A stretch of 64,000 bases of DNA from Streptococcus bovimastitidis (GTDB lineage: Bacteria > Bacillota > Bacilli > Lactobacillales > Streptococcaceae), in the NCBI RefSeq assembly GCF_001885095.1, contig NZ_LZDD01000001.1, positions 186,001 through 250,000 on the forward strand. The letters are read 5' to 3'. The notes below the pieces were generated by a model, which saw only the letters and a list, made by a program, of their open reading frames with translations, was not told where the DNA came from and did no database searches. The translations under genes were made by a program, and so were the position numbers. This document shows, piece after piece, positions 27,729 through 39,924 of the stretch. Position 1 is the stretch's first letter. Each line of letters begins with the position of its first letter.

Positions 27729-28589
27729 ATGATTACATTGAAATCTGCGCGTGAAATTGAGGCAATGGATGTTGCTGGGGATTTTTTAGCAAGTATTCAT
27801 ATTGGCCTTCGCCAGATTATTAAACCAGGTGTTGATATGTGGGAAGTTGAAGAATATGTTCGGAAACGCTGTAAGGAAGAAAATGTGCTTCCCTTGCAAA
27901 TTGGTGTTGACGGTCATATGATGGACTATCCATATGCTACTTGTTGTTCTTTGAATGATGAAGTGGCCCATGCCTTTCCAAGACATTACATCCTAAAAGA
28001 GGGTGATTTGTTAAAGGTTGACACAGTCTTAAGTATGCCACTTGAAAAATCTATTGTGGATGTAGCAGCTTTAGATTTTGATAATGTTAAACAAATGAAA
28101 GCTTTGACTGAGCCTTATAAAGGTGGTTTGGCTGATTCTTGTTGGGCTTACGCTGTTGGTAAGCCTAGCCAAGAAGTAAAAGACTTAATGGATGTTACCA
28201 AAGAAGCCATGTATATTGGTATTGAAAAAGCTCAAGTTGGCAATCGTATTGGTGATATTGGTGCTGCCATTCAAGATTATGCTGAAAGTCGTGGCTATGG
28301 TGTCGTTCGTGATTTAGTTGGTCACGGTGTTGGGCCAACAATGCATGAAGAACCGATGGTACCAAATTATGGTGTCGCTGGACGTGGCTTACGCCTTAAA
28401 GAAGGTATGGTCTTAACTATTGAACCAATGATTAATACTGGCACTTGGGAAATTGATACGGATATGAAAACAGGATGGGCTCATAAAACCTTAGATGGTG
28501 GCCTATCTTGCCAGTATGAACACCAGTTTGTGATTACTAAAGATGGTCCAAGAATCTTGACCAGTCAGGGAGAAGAAAGAACTTATTAA
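27729..28589 (+). CDS. map: Methionine aminopeptidase, type I
   Basis: Map removes the initiator methionine from new proteins. The 286-residue protein is the longer streptococcal form with a small insertion. Metal-site segments are visible: LLKVDTVLS and IVDVAALDF (Asp ligands), GHGVGPTMHEEP (His) and LTIEPMI (Glu). The start has GAGGAG upstream. It follows spxR by 24 nt and precedes the yihY-like gene by 1 nt. Confidence 0.95.
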   Translation: MITLKSAREIEAMDVAGDFLASIHIGLRQIIKPGVDMWEVEEYVRKRCKEENVLPLQIGVDGHMMDYPYATCCSLNDEVAHAFPRHYILKEGDLLKVDTVLSMPLEKSIVDVAALDFDNVKQMKALTEPYKGGLADSCWAYAVGKPSQEVKDLMDVTKEAMYIGIEKAQVGNRIGDIGAAIQDYAESRGYGVVRDLVGHGVGPTMHEEPMVPNYGVAGRGLRLKEGMVLTIEPMINTGTWEIDTDMKTGWAHKTLDGGLSCQYEHQFVITKDGPRILTSQGEERTY

Positions 28590-28590
28590 T

Positions 28591-29556
28591 ATGGAAAAGA
28601 AGAAGAACTTTTTGACAAGATTAATAGAAAAATGGCAATATGAACCTGTTCAGGCCTTTATGAAACACTTTATCAGTGCCGAAATGGACCTGTCTTCTAT
28701 AGCTGTGGCCTATTATCTGATATTAACGGTTTTTCCTCTCATCATTATTGCTGCTAATATTTTCCCCTATCTTAATATTGACATCTCAGACCTATTGAAT
28801 TTAATGAAGCAAAACTTGCCAAGAGATATCTACAAACCTGCAGCCTCAGTTGTGACCAATATTTTCTCTAAACCAGCGGGTAGTATTTTGGGTATGGCGA
28901 CAGTAGCCGGTCTTTGGACCATGTCTAGATCACTGACCTCCTTGCAAAAAGCTATCAATAAAGCCTATGGTGCATCACAACACAGAGATTTTTTAGTCGG
29001 ACATATTATTGGCTTACTAATTAGTGTCTTCATCCTATTCTTATTAACCTTTGTCCTAATTTTTTCAACCTTTTCAAAGGCTGCTATTCAAGTCATGGAT
29101 AAACATTATCATCTGAGTGATAATGTCACGTCACTCTTCTTAATATTAATCCAACCCATTACTATTACCATTATCTTTCTTGGTATCATGGTTCTTTATT
29201 TCCTATTACCAAATATCAAGATTCATAAGATTCGTTACATCTTACCAGGAACTTTCCTGACAGCATTTGTGATGACCTTTATGAGTAATATGGTTGCTAA
29301 CTATGTGGTCCATAGTGTTGAACGCATGGTTGATATCAAAATGTTTGGGTCAATCATGATATTCATTATGATGCTTTGGTTTATATTTCTAGCTCGAATC
29401 TTGATATTTGGTGCTATTTGTAATGCTACTTATCAGGAATTAGACCAAGGGAAATTGGTCGGACGAAGAGGAAATGTAGCCTCCATTGTTGAACGCCTTT
29501 TTGGCAAAAAGAAAAAGTCGGAAACAAAAGAAAATCGAAATATAGATGAGAGCTAG
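28591..29556 (+). CDS. YihY/BrkB (ribonuclease BN-like) family membrane protein
   Basis: The 321-residue protein has about six membrane segments (around residues 45-65, 95-120, 140-165, 180-205, 215-240, 250-275) and a basic, charged C-terminus. It carries the family features AVAYYLILTVFPL and a conserved GLWTMSRSLTSLQKAINKAY segment. It was once called ribonuclease BN, but that activity belongs to another gene; the function of YihY proteins is unclear. The stop codon lies inside the following terminator stem. Confidence 0.87.
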   Translation: MEKKKNFLTRLIEKWQYEPVQAFMKHFISAEMDLSSIAVAYYLILTVFPLIIIAANIFPYLNIDISDLLNLMKQNLPRDIYKPAASVVTNIFSKPAGSILGMATVAGLWTMSRSLTSLQKAINKAYGASQHRDFLVGHIIGLLISVFILFLLTFVLIFSTFSKAAIQVMDKHYHLSDNVTSLFLILIQPITITIIFLGIMVLYFLLPNIKIHKIRYILPGTFLTAFVMTFMSNMVANYVVHSVERMVDIKMFGSIMIFIMMLWFIFLARILIFGAICNATYQELDQGKLVGRRGNVASIVERLFGKKKKSETKENRNIDES

Positions 29557-29579
29557 GACATCATTGTCTTAGCTTTTTC
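29551..29579 (+). terminator. Terminator overlapping the yihY stop codon
   Basis: A stem AGCTAGGACA with TGTCTTAGCT (one G-U) and T tract; the TAG stop codon is part of the 5' arm. Confidence 0.8.
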
Positions 29580-29587
29580 TCATCTAG

Positions 29588-31406
<1,819 letters not shown>

Positions 31407-31429
31407 GAAATTGTGCCAAAATTTAAGGA

Positions 31430-31461
31430 AGAACCTTGAGCAAAAAGCTTAAGGTTTTCTT
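31430..31461 (+). terminator. Terminator after aroK
   Basis: A stem of AACCTTGAGC with GCTTAAGGTT (one G-U) and A-rich loop, extendable by flanking TTAAGGAAG/TTCTTAA pairing, followed by T-rich DNA. Confidence 0.75.
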
Positions 31462-31517
31462 AAGTTTTCTTAAAATCTTGATTTTTCACAGACAAGTCAG
31501 GGAAGTTACGTTATAAT
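31448..31517 (+). promoter_or_regulatory. LCP gene promoter with three CTTAA direct repeats
   Basis: TATAAT at 31512-31517 has no good -35. Upstream are CTTAAG (31448), CTTAAG (31459) and CTTAAA (31469), spaced 11 and 10 bp, which is one helical turn. Such repeats are typical of response-regulator sites; they resemble the reverse complement of the CiaR box (TTTAAG-N5-TTTAAG). Activation of a weak -35 promoter by a two-component system is plausible. Confidence 0.4.
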
Positions 31518-31571
31518 AGAAGTTATTGATAGTATTTGAGAGAGAAATACAGATAAGTAAATGGACATGAT

Positions 31572-33005
31572 ATGGCAAGACAAGGAAATAATGGTTTAAG
31601 TCACCATGAAGAACTAAGGTATTTTTACCTGCTGAGGAACTTGAGTTACCTCAGTGAAAATGAGGAAAGAGAATACCGTTATTTAAAATCCAAAATGGAG
31701 GCAGGCAAAGGGTCTGTTCAAGAAGAATACCAAGCTGAGAACCATCACGTTTTTCAGGATTTTTCTGCTAGTCAAAATCATTACCTAGAAGACTATCCAG
31801 AAGAGGAGCATTGGCAAGACGAAACACTCCCTAATGGTTTACCACTCTACCCAACTCAGGAACCCCTATCGCGTCGGGCAAAGAAAAAAGCAAAAGTCAA
31901 AAAAGAGGAGCCCCTTCCAGAATACCTAGTAGGAGCAGATCACTTTTATCAAGAACAGGAAGAATATGCCAAACCTCAAAATCATAAAAAGCCAAAGAAA
32001 AAAGGGCGTTGGAAAAGATATCTTAAACTTATAGGAATTCTCCTTTGTCTTATTCTGCTAGGTGCTATCTTTATGTTTGTTAAGGGGTATTTAGATATTT
32101 CAGCTAACAAAGATAAATACAAACCTGCTGTTACGGAAACCTTTAATGGTGTTGATAGTAAGGATGGTACAAATATTCTGGTATTAGGATCAGATCAAAG
32201 GGTGACGCAAACAACCAGCGAAGCTCGTACGGACACTATTATGGTGGTCAATGTTGGCAATAAAGATAATAAAATTAAGATTGTTAGCTTCATGCGCGAT
32301 ACCTTGGTAAATATTCCTGGTTATAGCTATAATGACAGTGACTCCTATGATTTAAAACTCAATTCTTCCTTCAGTTTTGGAGAACAAGATGATCATCAAG
32401 GGGCTGAGATGGTCAGAAAAACCTTGAAACATAATTTCGATATTGATTGTAAATATTACATGATGGTCGATTTTCAATCTTTTGCGGAAGCGATTGATAC
32501 CTTGTACCCGAATGGAGTTGAAATTGATGCTAAATTTGCGACGATTTCAGGGGAAGCTGTTGACTCCGTTCAAGTGCCGGATGATTTGAGAATGAAAGAT
32601 GGCGTTGTTCCAGAGCAAACCATCAAAGTAGGTAAACAACGAATGGATGGCCGTACACTTCTCAATTACGCCCGTTTTCGTAAGGATGATGATGGTGACT
32701 ATGGTCGTACCATTCGTCAGCAACAAGTGATGGCAGCAGTCCTCTCACAATTGAAAAATCCTACTAAGTTGTTCACAGGTTCAGCTGCCTTAGGTAAACT
32801 TTATGCCCTAACTTCCTCTAACATTCCTTTCCCAATTCTTGTTCAAAAAGGCATCTCAACCCTTCCAAAAGGCTCAAATGTTGACCACATCACCATTCCC
32901 ACTCAAGGAGATTGGGTAGATGAATTTGACATGTATGGAGGGCAAGCCCTCTACATCGATTTTTCCAAATATCAAAAAAAATTAAGTAAATTGGGATTAC
33001 GTTAA
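31572..33005 (+). CDS. LytR-CpsA-Psr (LCP) family cell-wall polymer ligase
   Basis: LCP proteins attach teichoic acid or capsule polymers to peptidoglycan on the outer membrane face. The 477-residue protein has a ~148-residue charged cytoplasmic N-terminus, one membrane segment (~150-171) and an extracellular LCP domain with GSDQR, ARTDTIMVV, SFMRDTLV and RKDDDGDYGRTIRQQQV, the arginines and aspartates that bind the polyprenyl phosphate. It was historically called a LytR regulator, but it is not a DNA-binding protein. No clear ribosome binding site precedes the ATG at 31572; other nearby ATGs are in other frames. Confidence 0.9.
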   Translation: MARQGNNGLSHHEELRYFYLLRNLSYLSENEEREYRYLKSKMEAGKGSVQEEYQAENHHVFQDFSASQNHYLEDYPEEEHWQDETLPNGLPLYPTQEPLSRRAKKKAKVKKEEPLPEYLVGADHFYQEQEEYAKPQNHKKPKKKGRWKRYLKLIGILLCLILLGAIFMFVKGYLDISANKDKYKPAVTETFNGVDSKDGTNILVLGSDQRVTQTTSEARTDTIMVVNVGNKDNKIKIVSFMRDTLVNIPGYSYNDSDSYDLKLNSSFSFGEQDDHQGAEMVRKTLKHNFDIDCKYYMMVDFQSFAEAIDTLYPNGVEIDAKFATISGEAVDSVQVPDDLRMKDGVVPEQTIKVGKQRMDGRTLLNYARFRKDDDGDYGRTIRQQQVMAAVLSQLKNPTKLFTGSAALGKLYALTSSNIPFPILVQKGISTLPKGSNVDHITIPTQGDWVDEFDMYGGQALYIDFSKYQKKLSKLGLR

Positions 33006-33008
33006 TTA

Positions 33009-34709
<1,701 letters not shown>

Positions 34710-34721
34710 TTTGAAAATATT

Positions 34722-34758
34722 GAAAGCACTTTTGATCTAAGAATCAGAAGTACTTTTT
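34722..34758 (+). terminator. Terminator after rlmD
   Basis: A stem AAAGCACTTTTGAT with ATCAGAAGTACTTT (one mismatch, one G-U) followed by a T tract, 13 nt after the stop; it lies within the element. Confidence 0.75.
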
Positions 34759-34764
34759 TCTATG

Positions 34765-34780
34765 CTAGAAAACTTTCTAG
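34765..34780. promoter_or_regulatory. 16-bp palindrome upstream of first ICE gene
   Basis: CTAGAAAACTTTCTAG is a near-perfect dyad 11 bp upstream of the candidate -35 and could be an operator, for example for the XRE protein encoded nearby. This is inference from position only. Confidence 0.3.
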
Positions 34781-34790
34781 TTATAACAGG

Positions 34791-34819
34791 CTGATAAATC
34801 ATGCTTTATTTGATATAAT
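34791..34819 (+). promoter_or_regulatory. Promoter of the first ICE gene cluster
   Basis: Extended -10 TGATATAAT (34811-34819) with a partial -35 CTGATA 17 bp upstream, 40 bp before the first gene. Confidence 0.5.
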
Positions 34820-34859
34820 AATCTTTAATAAGTAAAAGGTTTGAAAGCTAGAGGAAAAT

Positions 34860-35432
34860 ATGAATAAAAAAGAAAAAAGTGGACTATATGTCTTTATTTC
34901 AGCAGTAGCTATCAATGTCATTTCATCAATTATTTATGCAATTATTGAAAAGGTTGATTTTTTTACTGCCTTAAAAAGCATATGGAAAATATTAATTACA
35001 TTTTTAGTAAATCTTTTATCAATAGAGCTTCGACTATGGCAAGTATTAGTTTTTTTACTAATATTAGTTTTTGTTAATAAGTTATATTTTGATATAAAAA
35101 GCAAATCTAAAGTAAATACTATTAGACCAGTTTTTATGGACTTTACTAATGGTGTTTATAAAGGGATTCATTATAAGTGGGAATTAGTTAAAACATACGA
35201 TAATCGAATAAAAATAGAGAACTTTAGACCAATTTGCCATTGCGGAGCAGAGTTAACAACTAAAAGACAACATAATCATATATCCTATGGAAAAGAAAAA
35301 TTATTTTGCGTTAATTGTGACGAAATAATAGAAGCAGATTTTGATTATGAAATAAAAGAAGATGCTAAATTGTATTTTAGTAATGAGTTGAATAAAAAAA
35401 TTAATCAGTATAACGAATCTATACAAGTATAG
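34860..35432 (+). CDS. Membrane protein with C-terminal zinc-ribbon-like module
   Basis: The family is not recognised. The 190-residue protein has two membrane segments (about 9-27 and 48-73) and a cytoplasmic C-terminal part with CHCGAE and, 26 residues on, CVNCDE, a C-x-C...C-x2-C arrangement that could bind one zinc ion. The ribosome binding site GAGG precedes the ATG. It is the first gene of the element and has its own promoter. Low GC and AT-rich codons set it apart from the chromosomal genes. A regulatory or nucleic-acid-binding role is possible but unproven. Confidence 0.7.
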   Translation: MNKKEKSGLYVFISAVAINVISSIIYAIIEKVDFFTALKSIWKILITFLVNLLSIELRLWQVLVFLLILVFVNKLYFDIKSKSKVNTIRPVFMDFTNGVYKGIHYKWELVKTYDNRIKIENFRPICHCGAELTTKRQHNHISYGKEKLFCVNCDEIIEADFDYEIKEDAKLYFSNELNKKINQYNESIQV

Positions 35433-35470
35433 AATAAGTGGTTGCTTAGTTAAGGGTGAAAGAAAATAAT

Positions 35471-35677
35471 ATGGCATTTAATTATAGTAATCTTTGGAAA
35501 TTACTCGAAAAAAAGAAAATGAATAAAGAAGAATTAAGACAAAGCATAGGAATGTCTTCTGCTACATTAGCGAAGTTAGGTAAGAATGAAATTATAAGCA
35601 TGGATGTTATAGCGAGAATTTGTGAAAGTCTTAAATGTGATGTTGGAGATATTGTAAGTTATGTGGAGGAAGACTAA
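35471..35677 (+). CDS. Small XRE/Cro-CI-type HTH regulator (YozG-like)
   Basis: The ~68-residue protein is one helix-turn-helix domain: KKMNKEELRQSIGMSSATLA then LGKNEIISMDVIARICESLK and CDVGDIVSYV, typical of YozG-like regulators. ATG 35471 is used; a GTG at 35456 could add five residues. Its stop overlaps the start of the Mod fragment (TAATG). Such small regulators often precede restriction-modification genes, which fits the Mod remnant downstream. Confidence 0.8.
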   Translation: MAFNYSNLWKLLEKKKMNKEELRQSIGMSSATLAKLGKNEIISMDVIARICESLKCDVGDIVSYVEED

Positions 35678-35889
35678 TGAGATTTTTAGATGAATTAGAA
35701 AAAGTATTAAAGGCTGATGAACGCTTTATTGGTGAGGATAATCAAGTAATAAAAACAAAAGTTTCGGATGCTGCAAGGGGGTCTCGTGTCATAATAATGA
35801 CAGAGGCAAATAGTTCAGTAAAATCAAAGGTTTTGAAGCTTCTACCAAAGTTAGAAACTGAAGAAACTGATAGTTTATGTGCTTCTTAG
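35677..35889 (+). pseudogene. N-terminal stump of a type III restriction-modification Mod methyltransferase
   Basis: The first ~32 residues (MRFLDELEKVLKADERFIGE and VIKTKVSDAAR) look like the start of Firmicutes type III Mod subunits, recognised from memory of the family. After residue ~32 the sequence no longer looks like Mod and stops at residue 70; nothing resembling the catalytic NPPY/FxGxG part or a Res subunit follows. The ribosome binding site GGAGG and the overlap with the regulator gene are intact. The gene looks cut by a deletion near 35772-35780 and joined to unrelated DNA. The tail is not recognised. Confidence 0.55.
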
Positions 35890-35954
35890 AGCTATTATCC
35901 ATTAAAATAATGGTTGTAAGTAGCACATAAGCCGAAGAGAAAAAGAGGTAGTGT

Positions 35955-36236
35955 ATGCGATGGATATTAAAAATTATATTATTTCCGATTAGTCTTGTCT
36001 TATCAATTTTGACTGCTTTTCTGACATTCTTACTTGGTATAGGAACAGCGTTACTGTATATCGTTATGATGTTCTGTATATTTGGAGCGATAGCTTCTTT
36101 CATTCAAGGAGAAGTTGGGATAGGTATATCAGGCTTGGTTATTGGATTTCTATTTAGTCCTTATGGACTTCCGATGATAGGAGCAACTGTGATAGCGTTT
36201 ATTGAATTGATAAATGATAAGATTAAAGAGGTGTAG
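35955..36236 (+). CDS. CD1845-family small membrane protein
   Basis: The 93-residue protein has two to three hydrophobic segments (about 4-50 and 57-80) and resembles the CD1845 family found in clostridial and streptococcal conjugative transposons. The motif FLFSPYGLPM is characteristic. Function is unknown; presence in many elements suggests a role in transfer or maintenance. GAGG lies before the ATG. Confidence 0.7.
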   Translation: MRWILKIILFPISLVLSILTAFLTFLLGIGTALLYIVMMFCIFGAIASFIQGEVGIGISGLVIGFLFSPYGLPMIGATVIAFIELINDKIKEV

Positions 36237-36265
36237 ACAAATTCAAATTTTTGGAGGTTCAGAGT

Positions 36266-36586
36266 ATGGCTTCAAGTAAAGAATATTTAGATTTTATTTT
36301 AGAACAATTACCCGATTTGGAAGAAATAACATATCGTGCAATGATGGGTGAATATATAATTTATTATCGTGGAAAAATTGTTGGTGGAATTTATGATGAT
36401 AGATTTTTAGTGAAGCCTGTTAAATCTGCAATAGAATATATGCCGAATGCAAAGTATGAGTTACCCTATGATGGAGCAAAGGAAATGCTGTTGGTAGATG
36501 ATGTAGATAACAAAGAATTTCTAACTGGCTTATTCAATTCAATGTATGATGAGCTTCCAACACCTAAACCCAAGAAAAAGAAATAA
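36266..36586 (+). CDS. TfoX N-terminal domain protein
   Basis: The 106-residue protein is a single TfoX_N domain: YRAMMGEYIIYYRGKIVGGI and the DRFLVKPVKSA segment are typical. The C-terminus is a lysine/proline-rich tail. In gamma-proteobacteria TfoX/Sxy regulates competence; stand-alone N-domains in Gram-positives have no known role. ATG 36266 is chosen with TTGGAGG 8 nt before it. Confidence 0.8.
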   Translation: MASSKEYLDFILEQLPDLEEITYRAMMGEYIIYYRGKIVGGIYDDRFLVKPVKSAIEYMPNAKYELPYDGAKEMLLVDDVDNKEFLTGLFNSMYDELPTPKPKKKK

Positions 36587-36614
36587 TAAAATTAGAACTT
36601 GTAGAGGTAAGCAT

Positions 36615-37232
36615 TTGAAAGAGAATAGACCTGATTTTCGAGATATAAAATCATTTGAAGAATTTAACAGATACTACTGGTATCGAGACGAACTTTCACA
36701 AATTTGTAAATCCCTTGGATTGGAGTATAGATGTACAAAACAAGAGCTGAATCATATTATAGAACAATATTTTAAGGGAAATAGAATAGAAAAATTTTTG
36801 AGCAAAGGAAACAAAAATCAATCCAAAGTTGTAACATTAGATACACCGTTACTTGAATGCGGATTTTCTTTTAACCAAAAATTTAGAGATTATTTTTCAG
36901 TGGTAACAGGCGTTAATTCGTTTAAATTTAATGCTGATATGGCAACAGCTTGGCGAAAAGTAAAAAGGGATAACGATATAAAATTTACAATCCAAGATAT
37001 GATTAAAATATACTATGGAGAATCAGACTATGCCAAATATGATAATTCAGTTTGCCAATGGAACCAATTTTTAAAAGATTTTTGTACAGATGAATTTAGC
37101 GAATATTATTCTAACAAGTTAAAAGCTGCAGCTATCCTTTGGAAAGAAGTTAGAGATTCAAAAAACGAAAAAATATATTCACGGGAACTTTTGAAAAAAT
37201 ATGAGGATAAAATAGAGGCGTACCATAAGTAA
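36615..37232 (+). CDS. SAP-domain / DUF6434 protein
   Basis: The ~205-residue protein begins with DFRDIKSFEEFNRYYWYRDE and continues into a SAP-like helix-extended-loop-helix (LSQICKSLGLEYRCTKQELN), then a DUF6434-like C-terminal half with repeated WRKVKRDND and W-x-QFLKDF segments. SAP motifs can bind DNA; the biological role is unknown. No ATG is well placed; the likely start is TTG 36615 with AGAGGTA upstream. An open frame extends up to 36546 inside the TfoX gene. Confidence 0.65.
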   Translation: MKENRPDFRDIKSFEEFNRYYWYRDELSQICKSLGLEYRCTKQELNHIIEQYFKGNRIEKFLSKGNKNQSKVVTLDTPLLECGFSFNQKFRDYFSVVTGVNSFKFNADMATAWRKVKRDNDIKFTIQDMIKIYYGESDYAKYDNSVCQWNQFLKDFCTDEFSEYYSNKLKAAAILWKEVRDSKNEKIYSRELLKKYEDKIEAYHK

Positions 37233-37351
37233 ACAAATCCCAAGTTATAAGTTTCTATGAGATGAAACCTATAAAATTTGTACGGATATTGTAGGGTAGG
37301 AAAAGAAATCTTCCTCTATACTAAAATAAACCGAAAGAAAGGGGGATCGAA

Positions 37352-38194
37352 GTGAATATTATCAAGTCGTTTAACAATACGATTGATTATCTTGAAACAG
37401 TTCTTGATGATGAAATTGACGAAAAGAAAGTAACTCAGTTATCCGGATATTCGTATTCAATGTTCAGTCGCTTGTTTTCCATTCTGACCAAAACAACGCT
37501 CTCAGAATATTTAAGAAGCAGAAGATTAACAGAAGCTGCCGTTATCTTAAGAGATACGGACGAAAAGATTATTGATGTTGCTTTCAAATTCGGATATGAG
37601 TCGTCGGATTCATTTGGGACAGCGTTTAAGAATTTTCATGGATTTACTCCTTCTGAGGTAAGAAATGGGAAACCGTTTAAATTAGTATCACGAGTGCAAT
37701 TAGCATTAAGTGTAAGAGGAGGAAGAAGTATGAATATTACAATTCAAAAGAAAAAAGCATTTACAGTTGGAGGGGTAAATGAACAAAACATCAGTTCATC
37801 GCTATGTCCGAGTGTTTGGGGTAAGCTATATGAAAAATATAGCCTCGATGAACTTGCAAGTTTGGGAAGCGGTCAGATTGTAGGTGTTTGTCATGATGTG
37901 GAAAATCCAAGCACAATAAACTATATGGCAGGATATATTGTTACAGACGCGGACAAAGCAAGAAGCATGGGCTTAGATGTTTTGGAAGTGGAAGAAGCGG
38001 AGTATGCCGTTGTAGAGTTAACAGGAAGTGTTCCGGATTGCATTCATAACGGGTGGAAATATGCGATGGAAGTCTTTTTCCCTGAGCATGGCTATGTTCA
38101 TTCAGGAAAACCTGACTTTGAATATTATTATGAGGGCGATATGGATAGCAACGACTACAAAATGGAACTTTGGATTCCAATAACTAAAGCTTAA
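37352..38194 (+). CDS. AraC-family regulator with GyrI-like effector domain
   Basis: The 280-residue protein has an N-terminal AraC-type double HTH (residues ~1-107, with VTQLSGYSYSMFSRLF and IIDVAFKFGYESSDSFGTAF) and a C-terminal GyrI-like small-molecule-binding domain (~125-280, ending YYEGDMDSNDYKMELWIPI). This design is found in multidrug-responsive regulators such as Rob and BmrR-type activators. The start is GTG 37352 after AAAGGGGGA. An inverted repeat (AGGAAAAG/CTTCCT) lies just upstream. Target genes are unknown. Confidence 0.85.
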   Translation: MNIIKSFNNTIDYLETVLDDEIDEKKVTQLSGYSYSMFSRLFSILTKTTLSEYLRSRRLTEAAVILRDTDEKIIDVAFKFGYESSDSFGTAFKNFHGFTPSEVRNGKPFKLVSRVQLALSVRGGRSMNITIQKKKAFTVGGVNEQNISSSLCPSVWGKLYEKYSLDELASLGSGQIVGVCHDVENPSTINYMAGYIVTDADKARSMGLDVLEVEEAEYAVVELTGSVPDCIHNGWKYAMEVFFPEHGYVHSGKPDFEYYYEGDMDSNDYKMELWIPITKA

Positions 38195-38241
38195 AAAACC
38201 AATTTGTCGAGCTGAATAAGATTAAATACTGAAGATACAAG

Positions 38242-38275
38242 GCGATTAAGAAATAGAAATCTTAGTCGCTTTTTC
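38242..38275 (+). terminator. Terminator after AraC gene, GCGA/TCGC type
   Basis: A stem of GCGATTAAGA with TCTTAGTCGC (one G-U) followed by TTTTTC, separating the cargo/regulatory block from the replication block. Confidence 0.8.
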
Positions 38276-38311
38276 TTATGCAAAAAATTAAAAAGAGAGG
38301 AGGTGTGAGAA

Positions 38312-39076
38312 GTGGAATTTGATTATTTTTATAACCGGGACGGAGACCGTTTCAGCTACTATATGCTACCTAAAATCATAGTAACTGATGAAAGGTTTAA
38401 GAACTTATCATCGGATGCAAAGATTTTGTATGCTTGTCTCTTGGAGCGAACAAGTCTGTCTTTAAGGAATAAATGGCTTGATGAAGAAAACAGAGTATAT
38501 ATCATCTTCACTGTGGAAGAGATTATGGAGATTTTAGGAAGATCTAATAAGACCGCAGTCAAAATCCTTAATGAGCTTGATAGCACCTCGGGAGGTATAG
38601 GGCTTATCGAAAGAAAGAAACGAGGTCTTGGAAAGCCCAACATTATCTATGTTAAAGACTTTATGAGTGTATTTCGCTGTGAGTGTAAAAATTACACTTC
38701 AGAAGTGAAGAATTTACACTTAAGAAGTGTAGAAACTACACCTCAAGAAATGAAGAATGTACACGGAAGTAATCCTAATAGAAATAATACTGAATATAGT
38801 AATCCTGATATGAGTTTAGGGAAAGCTACTTATGGAACATTTCAAAATGTCTTTTTAACAGAGGCTGAAGTAACAGACCTAAAAGAGATATTACAAAGTC
38901 TATTTGATAATTATATTGAAAGGCTTTCAACCTACATTCAAAGCACAGGAAAGACCTACAAAGACCACAAAGCAACTATTCTTTCCTGGTTCTATAAAGA
39001 CCGGGGAAGCATTAAGCAAACAAATAAAGCTAAGTCATATAGCTTAGAAGATTATGAGATGGGAGATTATTTGTGA
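38312..39076 (+). CDS. repA: RepA_N-type replication initiator protein
   Basis: The 254-residue protein has the RepA_N N-terminal domain: FSYYMLPKIIVTDERFKNLS and DAKILYACLLERTSLSL are typical, followed by a winged-helix segment with NKTAVKILNELD. In plasmids RepA_N starts replication; in ICEs of this type it may allow plasmid-like replication of the excised circle. The start is GTG 38312 after GAGGAGG. It overlaps the DnaC-like gene by 1 nt, as in a replication operon. The origin is not apparent; the inner part of repA is a usual place for it in this family. Confidence 0.85.
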   Translation: MEFDYFYNRDGDRFSYYMLPKIIVTDERFKNLSSDAKILYACLLERTSLSLRNKWLDEENRVYIIFTVEEIMEILGRSNKTAVKILNELDSTSGGIGLIERKKRGLGKPNIIYVKDFMSVFRCECKNYTSEVKNLHLRSVETTPQEMKNVHGSNPNRNNTEYSNPDMSLGKATYGTFQNVFLTEAEVTDLKEILQSLFDNYIERLSTYIQSTGKTYKDHKATILSWFYKDRGSIKQTNKAKSYSLEDYEMGDYL

Positions 39077-39924
39077 TGAAAGAAATGGCTGAGATTTTAA
39101 TCGAGGGCGTTAGATACAGCTTCGATCCTGAAACGGAGTATATGAAAGACGGACACGCCTATTGTAAAACTTGCCACGAAAGAAAAGATGGCGAAGTTAA
39201 AAGCCTTATGGATATGAAATTTATCTTTAAAAATAACTGCAAATGCGATAGGGAAAGATTTGAAAAACAGAAGCAAAGAGAAAAGGAACAAGAGATTGAG
39301 CGGCTTAAAAGAAGCTGCTTTATTTCAATGAGCCAATGGGCTTATACCTTTGATAACTACAAGGGCGAGAAAGACAAAAGCTATATCATAGCGAAAAATT
39401 ATGTAAAAGAATACGAGCAGATGAAAAAAGAAAATATCGGCTTACTCTTTTGTGGAACAGTCGGAAGCGGAAAGACCTATCTTGCCTGCTGTATCGCAAA
39501 TGCTCTTATTGAAGAATATATGATAAGGGTCAAAATCAGAAACTTTGCTCAGATAATTAACGATCTACAAAAGAGCGGATTTGACTTAGATAAGAACGAA
39601 TATATAGAAAGCTTAACCAATGTTTCCGTGCTTATCTTAGATGACCTTGGAATTGAGCGTGATACAAGCTATGCCAAAGAACAGGTATATAACATCGTAA
39701 ACAGTCGCTATCTAAAGCAAAAGCCGACAATCTTCACGACAAACTTACCCTACGAAAAAATACAAAATTCAGATGACGGTGTTGAATATGAGAGGATTTA
39801 TTCAAGAATTATCGAGATGTGTATTCCCGTTAAGGTAATGGGAGAAGATTTCAGAAAGAGGCTACAAAAAGAAAAGTTAAAGCAAAGCAAGGAAAGACTG
39901 CTAAAGGGAGGTGAAAGAACTTGA
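39076..39924 (+). CDS. DnaC/IstB-like AAA+ ATPase (helicase loader)
   Basis: The 282-residue protein has an N-terminal cysteine cluster (CKTCHER and CKCD, about residues 30-65), a charged coil, and an AAA+ domain with Walker A GTVGSGKTYLA and Walker B VLILDDLG. DnaC-type proteins load the replicative helicase; next to repA this is the likely role. The start (ATG 39076) overlaps the repA stop. The next gene starts at the stop of this one. Confidence 0.87.
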   Translation: MKEMAEILIEGVRYSFDPETEYMKDGHAYCKTCHERKDGEVKSLMDMKFIFKNNCKCDRERFEKQKQREKEQEIERLKRSCFISMSQWAYTFDNYKGEKDKSYIIAKNYVKEYEQMKKENIGLLFCGTVGSGKTYLACCIANALIEEYMIRVKIRNFAQIINDLQKSGFDLDKNEYIESLTNVSVLILDDLGIERDTSYAKEQVYNIVNSRYLKQKPTIFTTNLPYEKIQNSDDGVEYERIYSRIIEMCIPVKVMGEDFRKRLQKEKLKQSKERLLKGGERT

